Shown piece after piece: positions 1 to 11,870 of a stretch of 64,000 bases of DNA; positions within the stretch are counted from its first letter, which is position 1; the number at the start of each line of letters is the position of its first letter. The translations under genes were made by a program, and so were the position numbers. Below the pieces are notes generated by a model. The model was not told where the DNA came from and did no database searches. It was given only the letters and a program-made list of their open reading frames with translations. Location of the stretch: positions 520,001-584,000 of the forward strand of contig NC_135003.1 of NCBI RefSeq assembly GCF_051020985.1, given 5' to 3'. The stretch is from Nomia melanderi (Eukaryota; Arthropoda; Insecta; Hymenoptera; Halictidae).

Positions 1-472
1 GTTCAAGATGGAAAGGGAGGATGGTTGGTTAGCCATGAACAAGATAAGAGAGAGAGAGTAGTGGGAATAGAAGCGGGGAGAGAATTCATTTGCATATTAA
101 TCTATATAATTAACTGCCGCTAACTAATCGCTCGCGTTTAATTAACGCGTTTCTTGCTGTGCTTCTACCGTTGCCAGTTCCTTTAGCTGCTAGTCGTTGT
201 CGTTGTCATAGCCCTGGCTTTTGCTCGCTTTGCCCATGCGTCTCGATGCATTTGTACGAGAGCGGCGAACACCACGTTTCGAAGTGTCGTAAACCCGTGT
301 GCTACCTTTCTTTTTCTATTCTTCTATTTTTCTCTTTTCCTCTTTCTCTCTCTTCAGTTTAAACGACATTCGTCCCTTGCCCCAGGAGTTCAAGCAGCCA
401 TTTTTCCTCACGTTCGAGATACAACGTTAATGTACTGTAAAGGCCGCAATAGAACACATAGAACGCTTTTAA
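1..472. promoter_or_regulatory. Mixed non-coding segment with POU/homeodomain-like sites
   Basis: Positions 84-101 hold ATTTGCAT joined to ATTAAT, the shape of a POU-homeodomain octamer site, followed within 70 bases by three further TAAT/TTAATTAA cores. Positions 305-356 are an almost pure pyrimidine tract ending in CAG, which would work as a splice acceptor, but no convincing exon follows before the MITE at 473. A short (GA)n run lies near 45-58. Regulatory function is inferred from motif clustering only. Confidence 0.25.
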
Positions 473-677
473 CGCGTTGACTGTCAAATAAGCACCCATC
501 AGAACTCCTATGCAGTCAAAACAGATTTCTTAATCAAGCAGAAATTAAAAAGTTAAGATTCTTCGTAACGATCATCGAACAAAATTCGGTTCGTTTGATA
601 TGTCACCAAGAAAATTAATGTTTAAATGTATGTAAAAATGATGTTACCCGAATTTAGGTGATGTGGCAGTCAAAGTG
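473..677. mobile_element. TTAA-flanked MITE, 205 bp
   Basis: TTAA occurs at 469-472 and again at 678-681. Between them the ends are inverted: CGCGTTGACTGTCA on the left and, reverse-complemented, CACTTTGACTGCCA on the right. TTAA duplication with short inverted ends is the insertion signature of piggyBac-type elements. The body has no coding capacity. Degenerate relatives of this end lie at 7732 and 34373-34622. Confidence 0.65.
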
Positions 678-1267
678 TTAAGGTGTGAACCAAAGATACA
701 AATGCAACGGAAAAATTTATACAAACATGCATCCTTTTTAATACTATTTCAAATTTATAGCTACATTCTGTAACTCGAGAATGATTATAACTCTTAAAGC
801 TAATATAGGGTATTTAAACATATGAACTTTTTTCTTTGCTTGTTTATAAACTTCTATCCATATTAAATATTGTCCACGTTTAGAGTAGAGGTGCGTTGTT
901 TTTGACTTCTGTTGATATGTCACTGAGAATTCCATAGTTCCTTCTGAGAGCTGAGTGAACTGAAGAAATAACTATCACCATCTATCAGTTGGCAACTAGC
1001 GGGGCAGCACAGGAGCAAAAGGGATTTCTAACGATGTGTATTGTCTGTAATTTTGATCGGTTATGTGTAATCGTGTTAACGAATAGGAAATTACCATCGA
1101 AGACCATTTGAGGACTTATTTTTAAAGATATAATGTCGTATTACTGTCCACTCAGCGACGAGTTAAAATTAGCGGTGTGTGGTACGCAGATATATGTACT
1201 AGGAATTTTACCTGGTTTACTTGCCCTTACTGTGGTAAACTTAAATATTCGTATTCTCAACACGCAT
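678..1267. other. AT-rich interval
   Basis: No recognisable structure. A 63-codon minus-strand frame at 744-935 is lysine-rich and is expected by chance at this base composition. Confidence 0.5.
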
Positions 1268-1625
1268 GTTCAGTTCTTCCTGTGCAGTCGGGCCCGAGCG
1301 CACAACAACGCACAACCGGCCCGTTGCCGCTGACCGCCGCTATTTTCTTGCCTAGTGAGACCGCTCGTTAAACCGTCCTCTCGTCTTTCCGTCGAGGTTT
1401 TTACCGTCGGTACCCGCCGATTCAACGTTTAAGCGAGAGACAAGTGTCGGTCGGTACGCACGGTCCCCGGATGTCCCGTCGGAGCGAGATCGAAACGAAG
1501 TGTGATCGAGTTGTTCCGTCCCCTGTGATGCTGACTTTCTTTCGGCAGGTTTTCTTCTGCGTCCCGCTGCCGCCACCAGGTTCTAAGGTGTTCTTGTTGT
1601 TGCCTCCAGACGCTTGCGACGCATA
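1268..1625. promoter_or_regulatory. GC-rich island 1
   Basis: Abrupt CpG-rich block between AT-rich flanks, ending sharply near 1625. It has no TATA box. Its 60-93 codon frames on both strands overlap one another and look like composition shadows. It could be a CpG-type promoter or an enhancer; the sequence does not decide. Confidence 0.25.
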
Positions 1626-3954
1626 ACGCTGAATCGAAAGATTTGGATCTGTGTATGCGGTTGGGAACCGGAGTGTCATTATCAAAATGGGATTTAGTAT
1701 CAATGTTATTTGAATGTAGTTTCTGTTTTGTATTTTCTTAGGTCGTTTGTTGATTTGTCTTATATATGATTATATAATACAAAATTATCATCACCAAAGT
1801 ATCGACTTGTCGATGTGAAATTTCATTTAAATGTTACTGAAATCAAATGAATTTGTTTTACTTGTTCTTATTTTCTTTAGAACTTAGGCATTTGTTATTT
1901 TTATTTCAAGTAGAAGCTTATATTGTACTGAAATTGGTTATTTCAATTCAGTATGAGAGACTTTAAGTTAACAAAGTCATGTTTTTACAACTTCGGGAGA
2001 TAAACGTTGATCGAGCCTAAAAGTCACAAGCATATGACACCGGCCGTGAACATATCAAAGGATATCTAAGTTACGATTTTGGTTCAGGTTTCAAAACAGC
2101 CTTTGGTTGCACATTAATCTTACGCAATGCCACATAAACCGTGCGCTTGTAATACTTACGTCCGGTTATTGCGTAACAAAGTCGATATAATAATAATAAG
2201 TAGGCTTAGAATGGACATGTATTTCATTTTACTTGTATTTACTTACTGTATCGTTCTTATCTAGATTGCCTGCCGTTTCATTACGATCTTGCTTACATTT
2301 ATAGTACACGTATTAGCCATTATTTATAATATTCATATATTTAGATGCAATTAAATAACTAATTAGCGAAATTTGCCGGTTTAAGTAAATAATAGACGGT
2401 TTGATAAGTTCTTCATGCTTGAATTCATTTATTACATAATTTATAACTTAATTATTGCGCTCGAATGTCGTTTTGATGTTGACCCACGTTTTTTCCCGTG
2501 CAAGTTTTATGGTAATTTTTATTTATATTCTGTATTTATTTGTGGGAGTTTCTAACATGTCCTGTTTCTCGATAAAATATCCTTATTACAAAATAATTCT
2601 ATAAATAACGTTTCACCGCGTTCTCGATAGCCTTTCCAGCATGTTTCCCGTCTAAATCTCCTGTTCTTTAAATATATACCGCTGGTCAAAAGTATTCGGC
2701 CATTTCCTCGACGATCAATAAATTTGCCTTTTTTTTCAACGGGAGAAGAAAAACGCAAATAGACTATAACTAACGAGAAATGGCAGAGCTAGAATCATAA
2801 CTAGGCTGCGGAATTATATGCATTTATAGCGCATAAAAATCTCTGAAAAAATCGTGGAATACCAACTTCGAACATGCATTTAACGCATCTTCATTTTATT
2901 CGTAATTTTACCGGGACGATTCAGCGAAGGGGACAGAATTTTATTTTCATTTTATTTTCCGTATATCTGCCCGCCAAAATATAAATACGAATAAACTTCT
3001 GCGGTCTAATCGTTACACAACGAAATTTATTTTCTTTTATAAAACGCCCGTTGGCTGCTGTAATTCATAAAACGGTTGTTTAGCACCAGCGTATATATTC
3101 GCCCGTTTGAACATCGATTGCCTTCTTTTAAATTTATTTCTATAATTAATCATCGAACATAATCCTCCGAAGATTAGTTCACGATTCGATTAGCCGGCAG
3201 CTGATATTTACATATTCATGGGACATGCCAATAATTCGCGCATCGAAGAATACAGGGATTATAAAGCAACTCGATAAATTGATAGAACATTTTTCCTCTG
3301 ATTAATCCGTGTCGAATTCTCATAGAGTATCCGCGAACGATGATCATCGTCTTTTATTTTTTTGTATACAGCGTGACCCAGTTTTTACATGCAACGATGC
3401 TTAAAAAGATCGTATAAACATAGGCGCAATAATGGTTTGTTAACAAATTATTGTTATTTATTGGCTGTTTTCAGCTATCGGACAGTATTTATATATAACA
3501 ATTAATTTAGACTGAATTTGTGTAACTGATTTAAATTTGTTGAGAGCTTTTGGATTCACTTATGATTATTCGAGATTATTTGAAATCGTTTCATCAATAC
3601 CAGTAACAGAAGCTACGTTGTATGATTTCGTTTCAACATGTGTGTTCTGACATGCGATACTCTTACATACAGGTTATCAAACAAAGAGCTACTGTAAAGG
3701 AATAATCAAAAATTTATCTTTACACGTCAGGCATGTATTTACAAAAACGGATGTCAATTCGAGTCGAAACTAACTCAAGTAAATATTTAACAAAGCACCT
3801 CTGAATCCACGTTTTCTTAATATTTTCCTCTCAATTCTGCGTTATTTCGTATATCCTATATAATATTTTAATAATACTATTGATTGATTTATTAATCCAT
3901 GTCTTTGTGACATTTTCCTCTTACTTTCACACGTAGAATCACCGAAAAAAATAG
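1626..3954. other. AT-rich interval with two transposon-end relics
   Basis: Mostly featureless. At about 2678-2702 the string CTGGTCAAAAGTATTCGGCC resembles the outer end of a Tc1-like element. At 3366-3380 TATACAGCGTGACCC resembles the CAGGGTGT ends seen at 47145 and 57037. Neither has a partner end nearby, so both are solitary fragments at best. Confidence 0.35.
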
Positions 3955-4450
3955 AGATTCCCTAGACGAATTTCAGCGAATCGTCGAAGCATCCAGCCAC
4001 GAGTGGATCGTTTTCGTTGCTGGGCTTTGATGAACCGATATCATCCTATTTCACGTTCGAGCGTTGCGGCGACCGCGTAATAAATATTCACGAGGCTTCC
4101 GGCCGTGGATTGTCGCGGAATACCGAGCCGCGACGTTGTAACGCAGCTGAGTTTCATAAACAACCGCGGTTGTACCGGCAGGTTGGTTAGTTATGATCCT
4201 CGGTAGTGGCGAGCTAGGTGTACCAGGGGCCCGCGCGCTGGAAGAGCGAAAGACGGATGGCCGCGCGGCCGAAGAAGAACTCTCGGTAGGCGTAGCCGTG
4301 GCGCGCGACCTTTAAAATTTCCACGCGGTGTGCGAGCCGTGGCGTGTTTACACGCTTAGCCAACATCAGCGCGCGAGCACGCTCGCCGCGATCACGTTAC
4401 CCGTCGCGTACCGGTTTAAGATTTCTACCGAACGGTCCTCCGATTTTCCT
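3955..4450. promoter_or_regulatory. GC-rich island 2
   Basis: CpG-rich block with an E-box (CAGCTG, near 4145) and AAACAACCGCGG close by, a combination of Fox-like and Runx-like words. A 72-codon plus frame overlaps the island edge and shows no family features. The AT-rich DNA onward to 5305 shows nothing. Confidence 0.25.
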
Positions 4451-5309
4451 GCCTGTCACGGGCAGTCTTGAGCTAAACTTATTTAAAATCACGAATATAT
4501 TCAATCCGATTGTTATTTACGAGTCACGAATAAACATGTTGAACGCCACACGAAAAATATAGTATCACATTATTTAATTGAACTGCGTGAGTATTATTGT
4601 AAGTTCGTCTTGCAGGATGTCACCGCAGCAATGACACTATTTGTAGTATAGAAATGTTTTTAGATAATCATTGTTTAAATTTAATAAGCTATTGTAATTT
4701 TATTTGGATTATTCACAGATAGGAAATAAATTCAATTTGCTATCTACCGAATTTCTAAATGCGAATAAGAAGTGACGCACAGTAAATAACGAGTAAAGAT
4801 TGCCCATAGGAGTAACGAATAACTTGATTAACAAATAACCCAATAACACTCAATTATTTATTCGTTATTGTTTTTTAAAATAAAGTTTTATTTGAATAAT
4901 ACTCAACTTCGGTAACGACGCAGGCGCTTTATCCCCTTGCCATACGATTTTCCTTGCAACTATGCCTGTTAGATTTACATGACTATTAATAATTTAGGAG
5001 ATCGAAGGGAAAATTTCGGCTGATTGTTAATTTTATTCTTTACGGTTAGCAATCGAAATGTTTAGGTTGGTTTAAATTTTAGTATTACTATATTCTGTAA
5101 GTATTACCAAGTACCCTTGTATAAATTTTTCTATTTTCAAATAAAATGCGTAGAAAATTTAAATCAGAAGCAATTTTGTCGAATTCTTATGGGAACGTAA
5201 TAATTATGTCTAGAAGGAAATATAAAAATGGGTATTTGCGTATCTGGTTGTCAATGTAAGGCTTGTTTATGTTGATGCTTGGCGTTTTGATGGGTAAATT
5301 AAAATATTT

Positions 5310-5772
5310 TTTCTTATACGTACATTTCCTTTTTCGTTGCATTTGGGGAAGGGCAATGAAAGGAAGGTGCTGTTGGTTGACAGTTCACTGTTTCAGTTTG
5401 ATATATTCTCAGTAATCGGATGGTTTTTACTTTGATATGTTGTTCGTCTAGTGGTAGGTGTGGTTAAAATGTGGTCTTTCTCGTTATGACATTCTTTCTT
5501 TTTTCTATTGGTCATGGGAAAGAGAAGGTGAAGAAAGTATTCCGTTGACCAGCGATTTATCGTACAGTTGGTATACTTTCAGTAATGTAAAACCTTTCCC
5601 TCTGATTTGTTGTCTAACCTTGGTGGGTGTGGTTAAAATGCGGCTTTTCTCGTTATGACATTTTCTTTTACATTGGTTGCGGAAAAAGAAAGAGGAAGAA
5701 AGTGTTCCGATGGTCAACAATTTTCTGCACAGCTGGGAATACTTTCAGTAATCCAAAGCCTTTTCCTCGAAA
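5310..5772. repeat. 169-bp tandem repeat, about 2.7 copies
   Basis: Landmarks recur at a constant step. GGTGTGGTTAAAATG starts at 5457 and 5626 (169 bp). AGTAAT after a pyrimidine-rich lead starts at 5411, 5581 and 5747 (170 and 166 bp). TCTCGTTATGACATT follows each GGTGTGG landmark. The first unit is the most diverged. The 66-71 codon frames over the array are by-products. No coding role is apparent. Confidence 0.75.
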
Positions 5773-5935
5773 CGTAGGTACAAACGCAATTACAGTGACC
5801 ACCTGACATTCTATTACAACATTGTTGAAAGAAAACGTCAATTGGCGTCTTTCATTTCACGGACAGCGGAATCCGGAGATATTAATCAAGAATTTAAACA
5901 ATATTAACACAATTATTCGAAAGTGATTCTTTGAA

Positions 5936-6165
5936 CACTAGAACCACATATCACTCAAGATGTCTGGTTTTAATTTCGGTAATTAGAATTATTAATACAC
6001 AAAACTGTTAAATATTCGAAATTATTAAAAAAAAAAAAAACTAATAGTTTCACTTGCGTACTACACTGAATATCGGTAAAAACTTAAAAAGCTCTATCGT
6101 TACATTTTCTTCATACTCTACAAAAGTCCCATATCATATCAATCATATCAACCTGTTCAGATCTG
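5936..6165 (+). mobile_element. CACTAGAAC-family MITE, decayed copy
   Basis: Begins CACTAGAACCAC just after a degenerate TTAA (TTGAA). The middle (about 6045-6120) aligns by eye with the copy at 20048-20248 through a TTTCACTT word, then a TATCG/TATACGAA word, then CTAT(C/T)GTTACA. The right end is eroded, so the end coordinate is approximate. An A13 run lies at about 6029-6041. Confidence 0.5.
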
Positions 6166-7200
6166 GCGTACATTATAATCTACACTATTTTACGACTTCA
6201 ATATCTAACACAATATTGAAACTATAACTATAATCGTATATACACTTTTACTTTGAGCCTACTTCTATCAGAAAGATAGTAAACTACCAGTATTTTATTC
6301 GAAATAATGTCGTTACTGACGGTGCATTCCATAGCGGTCCATTGTTGTTAGGTATGTGAACATAATTTTATAGAAAAATCAAATCCGAAGGAGTATAATA
6401 CTTGGTAGGTCTAGCGTTAGACAGACGCATACCGTCAACAATGTATCAATTTCCCTCGCCGCACCGGTCAGCGCCAAGAAAACCCAGCATACGATAAAAA
6501 GCCGGACAATTTTGACGTCTAGACGACAATTAAATAGCGGTGTCCGACGCGAGACGGAGGAGGATCGTCGCCGGGACAAGGACGACCGTGATTACCGGGA
6601 TTTCTGCAATATCTATTAAAACCGGTTGGCACGGGAAGGCGTAGAGAAATCTCGCGCGGCCGTGAGGAGGAAAATCCTTCTTGTGTCTCTCCTCCGGCGG
6701 CGGACAATTAAATTCTCCTTTAAGGTGTCTCTCGGAGCCCCTCCGCTACGAAATCACTTTAAAAGCCGCGCCATCGGATATAATCGAATTTATACCGGGT
6801 GTATTCCCCCCGGCCGACTCACTTTCGCGATAATCCTTCAACGTACTTAAAAGTACTTTACGGCCGCCCCACCTCGGCCCGTTCGTTAAATCACGATGCA
6901 ATTACATTCTTCGCCGGCGCGTTATTGTGCCCGGCTGATTCCCCCCCCCCCCCTTCCCTTGTGGTGGCGCGAGACGTTCGCGGCATTAAACGGTACGCGC
7001 GCGCGTTTAAAAGCGAATGAAACGACCGAACGTGTCGGTGTGCGCTTAATTATATGCGGGGACATCGTCGGGGACGGCGAACGACCCACGGATTCCAGCG
7101 ATTCCGGTATCTGGTTTCGCATGCCAGCTGACGCTAATCGTTTGGACGCAAGGCGTGGCTGATCGGGTCCGTCACTTTCAGAGGATTGGATCGGAGATTA
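6166..7200. promoter_or_regulatory. GC-rich island 3 with poly-C
   Basis: AT-rich to about 6520, then CpG-rich to 7200. A C-homopolymer of about 12 lies at 6942-6953. Overlapping frames of 60-90 codons on both strands are shadows of the high GC content. TTAACCCCTTGACATAG at 7198 is the end of another TTAA-type repeat abutting the next element. Confidence 0.3.
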
Positions 7201-7255
7201 ACCCCTTGACATAGAAACCAAACGGAATTCCATACATATCGAAAATACTATTTAA

Positions 7256-7443
7256 CCCTTCGCGGTCGAATCTCGAAGTTCGATGTCTACAATCGAAGGC
7301 TGCAAATGAATAATTTATTTACTTGAATCATAAGTGTCTGATACGTGGTTTTCTGGTTTTCTAGTGTTTGACACTTCGATTCGTAATTCTCTTTTATATG
7401 GAAAGAGTTTCGAAGAATTTCGAAAGCTCTCGTTTGCGAATGG
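7256..7443. mobile_element. TTAA-flanked MITE, 188 bp
   Basis: Flanked by TTAA at 7252-7255 and 7444-7447. Left end CCCTTCGCGGTCGA; right end reverse-complemented CCATTCGCAAACGA, matching at 10 of 14 positions. The interior carries a further self-complementary stretch (CGAATCTCGAAGTTCGA). Non-coding. The same end word appears alone at 53155, suggesting a dispersed family. Confidence 0.55.
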
Positions 7444-7447
7444 TTAA

Positions 7448-8250
7448 TTTGGGTGGATTGAACGATTGTTCCAGTTTCTGAATAGAATTTTGTTAATATT
7501 GTCGCATATAAATATTTTAAAGATCCTCTTCAAACTCTATGAATCTTCAAATTCTACACGGAGTGTACGTTGTATGTATACAACAATATCTGGAAAAAAG
7601 AGACAATTTTTATGTAACAATGTTTCGATAAAACACATTGAACATCTGTAAGTAATATATTTTTGTGTCATACGAATTGTAAACTAATATTTCTTAAATT
7701 TAATACTGTCTATCTTTAGAGACCTGTTTAACATGTTGATTGTCACAGTTTTCTGTCTGATATAATTAAAGATGACTACGAAAAATGTTTAAACATCCAA
7801 CTTATTAGTAGATAATGACAGTATCCGCAACGGGGAAAGAAGAATTTGAAAGTATAGATGCAAACAAGGGATTGGGTAAGGATTAATGTCGTCGTGGTTA
7901 GCACCGATTGTTGGTTGCACCCTCAACCCTTTTTCTTTCACCTTTCGTTTCTTGTACGTTGGCTCGAGGCCTGTTCCGATCGCGAAAGGTATTGGATCTC
8001 TTACGTAAGGTGACGCGCGCGCGCGCGCGAATAGTGAGGACGCCGCGTGTACCTTACGCGTTATGCAAATCGGCGGTCGTTAGATCCTCGCGAACAATGC
8101 CGCAATTGACTGCTATAATAAGCTCGTTTACCATATCTGAGGATCGCGATCGTGACGCGCGTTCGCGGACGAATATCACCGCCTCTAATTCTTCGAGAGC
8201 CATTCGTTTACCACGTGCTCGATTTTGCAGGAACGATCTATCGATCGAGT
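7448..8250. promoter_or_regulatory. AT-rich spacer, then GC-rich island 4 with (CG)8
   Basis: At 7728-7745 a TTAA followed by CATGTTGATTGTCA is a lone copy of the end seen at 473. The island spans about 7900-8250 and contains a perfect CG dinucleotide run at 8014-8029. The 139-codon plus frame at 7908-8327 runs out into AT-rich sequence, with Arg/Ser-rich then Ile/Asn-rich composition, and is not credible as a protein. Confidence 0.3.
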
Positions 8251-9999
8251 ATTCGTGTAGATCATTATACGTTAATATAAATAGTATAAGTAGTATAAAT
8301 ATTAATAATATCTTTCAAAACCAGTAACTCGAAATCTATAATTCTTTTCCTTCTTGCGTGTACAAATTTTACTCTCTCCCGTAAAAAATCATAATCTTTT
8401 TTCAAGTAAAACTTCCGAAGTTTTATTTAACGCTGCAATCATTAAGAGACCGTTTTTTAAGTTTGTCGGCCGATTTATTCCTACGAAACCGATACAGTTC
8501 TTAAAATACTAAGTGATTTGATAATGAGCGAAATGGCTGAAGATCCTTCGATTTTTTAATGGAACTCTGAAAACAAATTCGAGAAACTTCCTCCACTGTT
8601 TAATATTCATAGATTCGGAGATTCCCCGTTAAGTAGTAAACAGAGATTTGTGAGAAGACAGCTCGACGTTATCGAACTAATTCGGATATGAACGTTGGCA
8701 CGATTGTTAACGCTTCATTATTGTATCATATAAAAATCCGAAAGTTATAAGGAAGACCAGGTTTGCACCGATTTCATTGATTATCGTGTTTCATGTGGTA
8801 TTAGTATTCAGGTGATCGTGAGGTAGCATCATTTGGTGTTTGCGTCTACACGGCTTTGCGCAATTAACATACTCGTCACTCATGTTCAGGTCATCGAATG
8901 TATCGGTTAATATGTTAAGCGTCACGTACCTTATCGATCATTCTAATTCAGCATGCCTCGACAACATTTATCAAAACTGTTCATTGTACGCTGATAAGAT
9001 AGCTGAGAGATGTAAACACCAAATTAATCTTTTTCAAGGTAAAATTTTTTTCAAGCGCTAGTCTTTCTACTCCTTCTTATAAGCTTTTCATTGCTTCTTT
9101 TTTTATACTTTACCTTTATATCATATTCTATATTCTAGCGTATAAAATATTCTTCTCGTTAATACTTAACAAGGATCAATGAATCGTTAAGGATTTAGTG
9201 CTTCTTTTCCACTTCATTCTTCCGTGTTCAATCTGACACAAAGATAATATTGGAGAAGGCGAAAACTTCATTCACTTTCATTTTAACTTAATTCTCATTT
9301 TTTACTTAAGGAACTTTTTATTAGGTAGTACAAGACTTTCTATCAATCTGATTGGCCACAAGTAGTCTGTACAAGATTTACATAAGTATCCATAACTTGA
9401 TAATCCATGAATAATTTAAGAATAAAAATTTGTCTATTCCGTTAATGGCTTTAGCAAGTTCCAAGCGCTCATATAGAGTATCCTATAATTTACATGTCTG
9501 GAAATGATAAAAGTAAATAAATAATTCTATAAAACGTAACGAAACCGAAATTTGAATAAAATTAAATTCTCAGAAAAAAATGATTTTAGTGAGCCGAAGG
9601 TTGAGCCGCGCCAACCCGAGGGTGCACGGCAACATTAATACTCCGGCAAAAAACAAATATCTAATATTTATTTTATGTATCTGATATCTAGTTTGAATTA
9701 TGCAATGCAGTGTAGTCATTAATAGAGTGGAGAGTGAAACGGCATGCTGCCTTGCGGCGGAGCAAGGTTTTTAAAATACCGTAATGATGATTTTCAATTT
9801 TTTAAGAGGAAGCCAATGAAAGTTTGCACCCGGGCTGCAAATACCTTCGGCGCATCCCTGCCGATACGAAATTTGAATGAAGCAATAATCTCTTACAAAA
9901 CTGAACAGTTTAGTGAAACAAAACGAATCCAAAATTTGAATGAAATGAAAACCTCGGAACAAAGTAAGCAAAAAAGAATCTCAATCTAACAAGAAAACT
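8251..9999. other. AT-rich interval
   Basis: No transposon ends or tandem arrays seen. A small GC patch lies at 9585-9650. The 81-codon plus frame at 9744-9989 has a mixed composition but no recognisable domain and no clear splice context, so I do not call it. Confidence 0.4.
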
Positions 10000-10610
10000 T
10001 TCCTCGTTTGGAAGTGACAGTTCTAAAAGTCTCGAGCAGAACAATCGATCTTCCTCGTCTGGGTCTAGCAGAGTCCTCTTCATTTCACCGTAGTCTGGTT
10101 TCGCGCCTCGGGACCATAGAGGTCGGCCGTCGGTCCTCTTTTCCCCGCGATTTTCAAGCCGGCCACTTAAACGAGATTTACTGCTACCAGGGTAGACAAG
10201 TCACTCGGGGGATAGGCCGCTCCGATCGGCCGCGAAACGGCATTCCGATAAAACGTTCGGGCCCGGCGTGTCCACCCCTAACCGGACGAGTAATTAAATT
10301 GATTGACCGTTCGCCGGCCCGCCACGGAATCGACCGGCACAAAAGGTCTCGGATGGAGAGCTTAATACCGCCATTACCGATGCTGATGAGTCTCCTTCGT
10401 TACCGGGCAACCCGTAAATCTCCGCACCTGTGCGCCTCCCCGTGCTTTCTGCGTCTTTCATCCTCTTTACCCGACGTTCGTCCCGGGACTAGTCTCACAA
10501 TAGGAGGGTTGCAGTCTTATTGTTCCGTGTCCGGCTCGTAAAATCATGGCCGATCCTGGCGGCTCGTAACCGAGGAAATTAACCACAAATCGAAGCGATC
10601 TCGATTACCG
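10000..10610. promoter_or_regulatory. GC-rich island 5, homeodomain/Exd-like cluster
   Basis: At 10291-10308, TAATTAAATTGATTGACC joins an antennapedia-class TAATTA core to TGATTGAC, the shape of an Exd/Pbx-Hox site. GGCTCGTAAAAT at 10533-10544 contains TCGTAAA, an Abd-B-like word, and recurs exactly at 36572. A Sox-like TTATTGTT lies near 10518. The 177-codon plus frame covering the island has no family features and is treated as a shadow. Confidence 0.35.
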
Positions 10611-11215
10611 AGGATTCAACGATGTTGTCGCTGCGGTTGATATACACGACGGGGAAAACATTGATACGCGATCCTTTGATTAATCGCATGAGAACGCGAC
10701 TGTTTTTATTGATTAACATTTTGCAGTGAAATGTGAGACTGTTGCATAGGTACATATTAGTTGAGGTGGGTTATAAATTTGAAGAGAATGTGAGAGTTCA
10801 GTGATTAATTTTCTTTACCGAAATATACGGACATTTTGGGGAGAAATTTATTGCGAAGTTCGTAAAATTAATACATTCGTGCTGGGTATAAAGATGTAAG
10901 TAAAAAATTCCAATGATTATGATTAAGTTATACATACAATGAGATATTAAGGTCTGAAGGTTCCAGATATAATCTTCCGAAACAGATTAACATCTGATCC
11001 ACTCTGTGATCATCCACCAAACGTTCCGCCATCGCTCACCGTTACCAAGTCAGTTTCCATACTTTCAACGATCTCAATTTAAGTTTACAGTATTAAACCC
11101 CGGTCGCAGCAACAGCGACCACACACCCTCACAGTTATTCCCAAGGAAAAGGAGTCGTCGTTCCTTGAATTTACCTGGTCGTCCATCATAACGGTGCATA
11201 AAGTTTTATCAAGCT
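10611..11215. other. AT-rich interval
   Basis: Nothing recognised apart from ordinary AT-rich sequence grading into the next island. Confidence 0.5.
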
Positions 11216-11870
11216 GGATCGACGTATGTAATCAGCGGCTCCGGAATATCGTTATTACGCCGAATCTCTGTCGGCCGATTTTTATAGTCCAAGATGGCGG
11301 GGTCATCGAGGGTCGGGAGCTTCTCAACGAGACCGGAGGTCGAGCTAATTAGACTCGTGATAATCGGCGGTGTGGCGTTACGAAATATTGAATGTATCCG
11401 GAGATTACCGAAGCCGAACCGCCACTTTGCCGCAATAAACGACATGGAATCGTGACGCGGACATGCCTCTTTACGATCGCGGATTCGGCATTAAGGGCAA
11501 TAACGCCCACGCTCATCGCGCACTGGGCCAGCGCATGCGCGGGCCAGCGGCATAAAAATCGTGCTTTAAAAGCCCGAGACGCGTCTTTAGTCGGGCTATT
11601 GTTCAAAAAGAGAAATTACGCGTGCTGCTTCTGCGAAAAACGATCCGGCGCCGATCGTGCGGCTCCGTGTCCCTGATCTTACCCGAGGGGGAGATTCCCT
11701 TGGACTCGCGCGGATGAAAGTCACGACCGAATTTTCGGAAGCTTATGAAACCTCCCACGCGGGAAACGTTGAGGATGCACGTAGCGCTAATAAAAGGGGG
11801 ATCACGGTTCGCCGAGTATCATTTAATCCTTTACAGTTCACTGGTTTGGATCACGAAAGGTGTATGTGCG
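11216..11870. promoter_or_regulatory. GC-rich island 6 with NRF1/Ewg-like palindrome
   Basis: AGCGCATGCGCGG at 11530-11542 matches the NRF-1/erect-wing consensus core. Just downstream, AGCCCGA (11571-11577) pairs with TCGGGCT (11591-11597) around a 13-base loop. NRF-1-type palindromes are common in CpG promoters, so a TATA-less promoter is possible. Frames of 72-94 codons here are shadows. Confidence 0.3.

Noticed and set aside
744..935. 63-codon minus frame with TYQQKSKTTHLYSKRG-like sequence
   Set aside because: Lysine-rich, no supporting splice or start context; compatible with chance.
10008..10541. 177-codon plus frame
   Set aside because: Confined to a GC island, no family features, and contains what look like homeodomain binding sites rather than codon bias.
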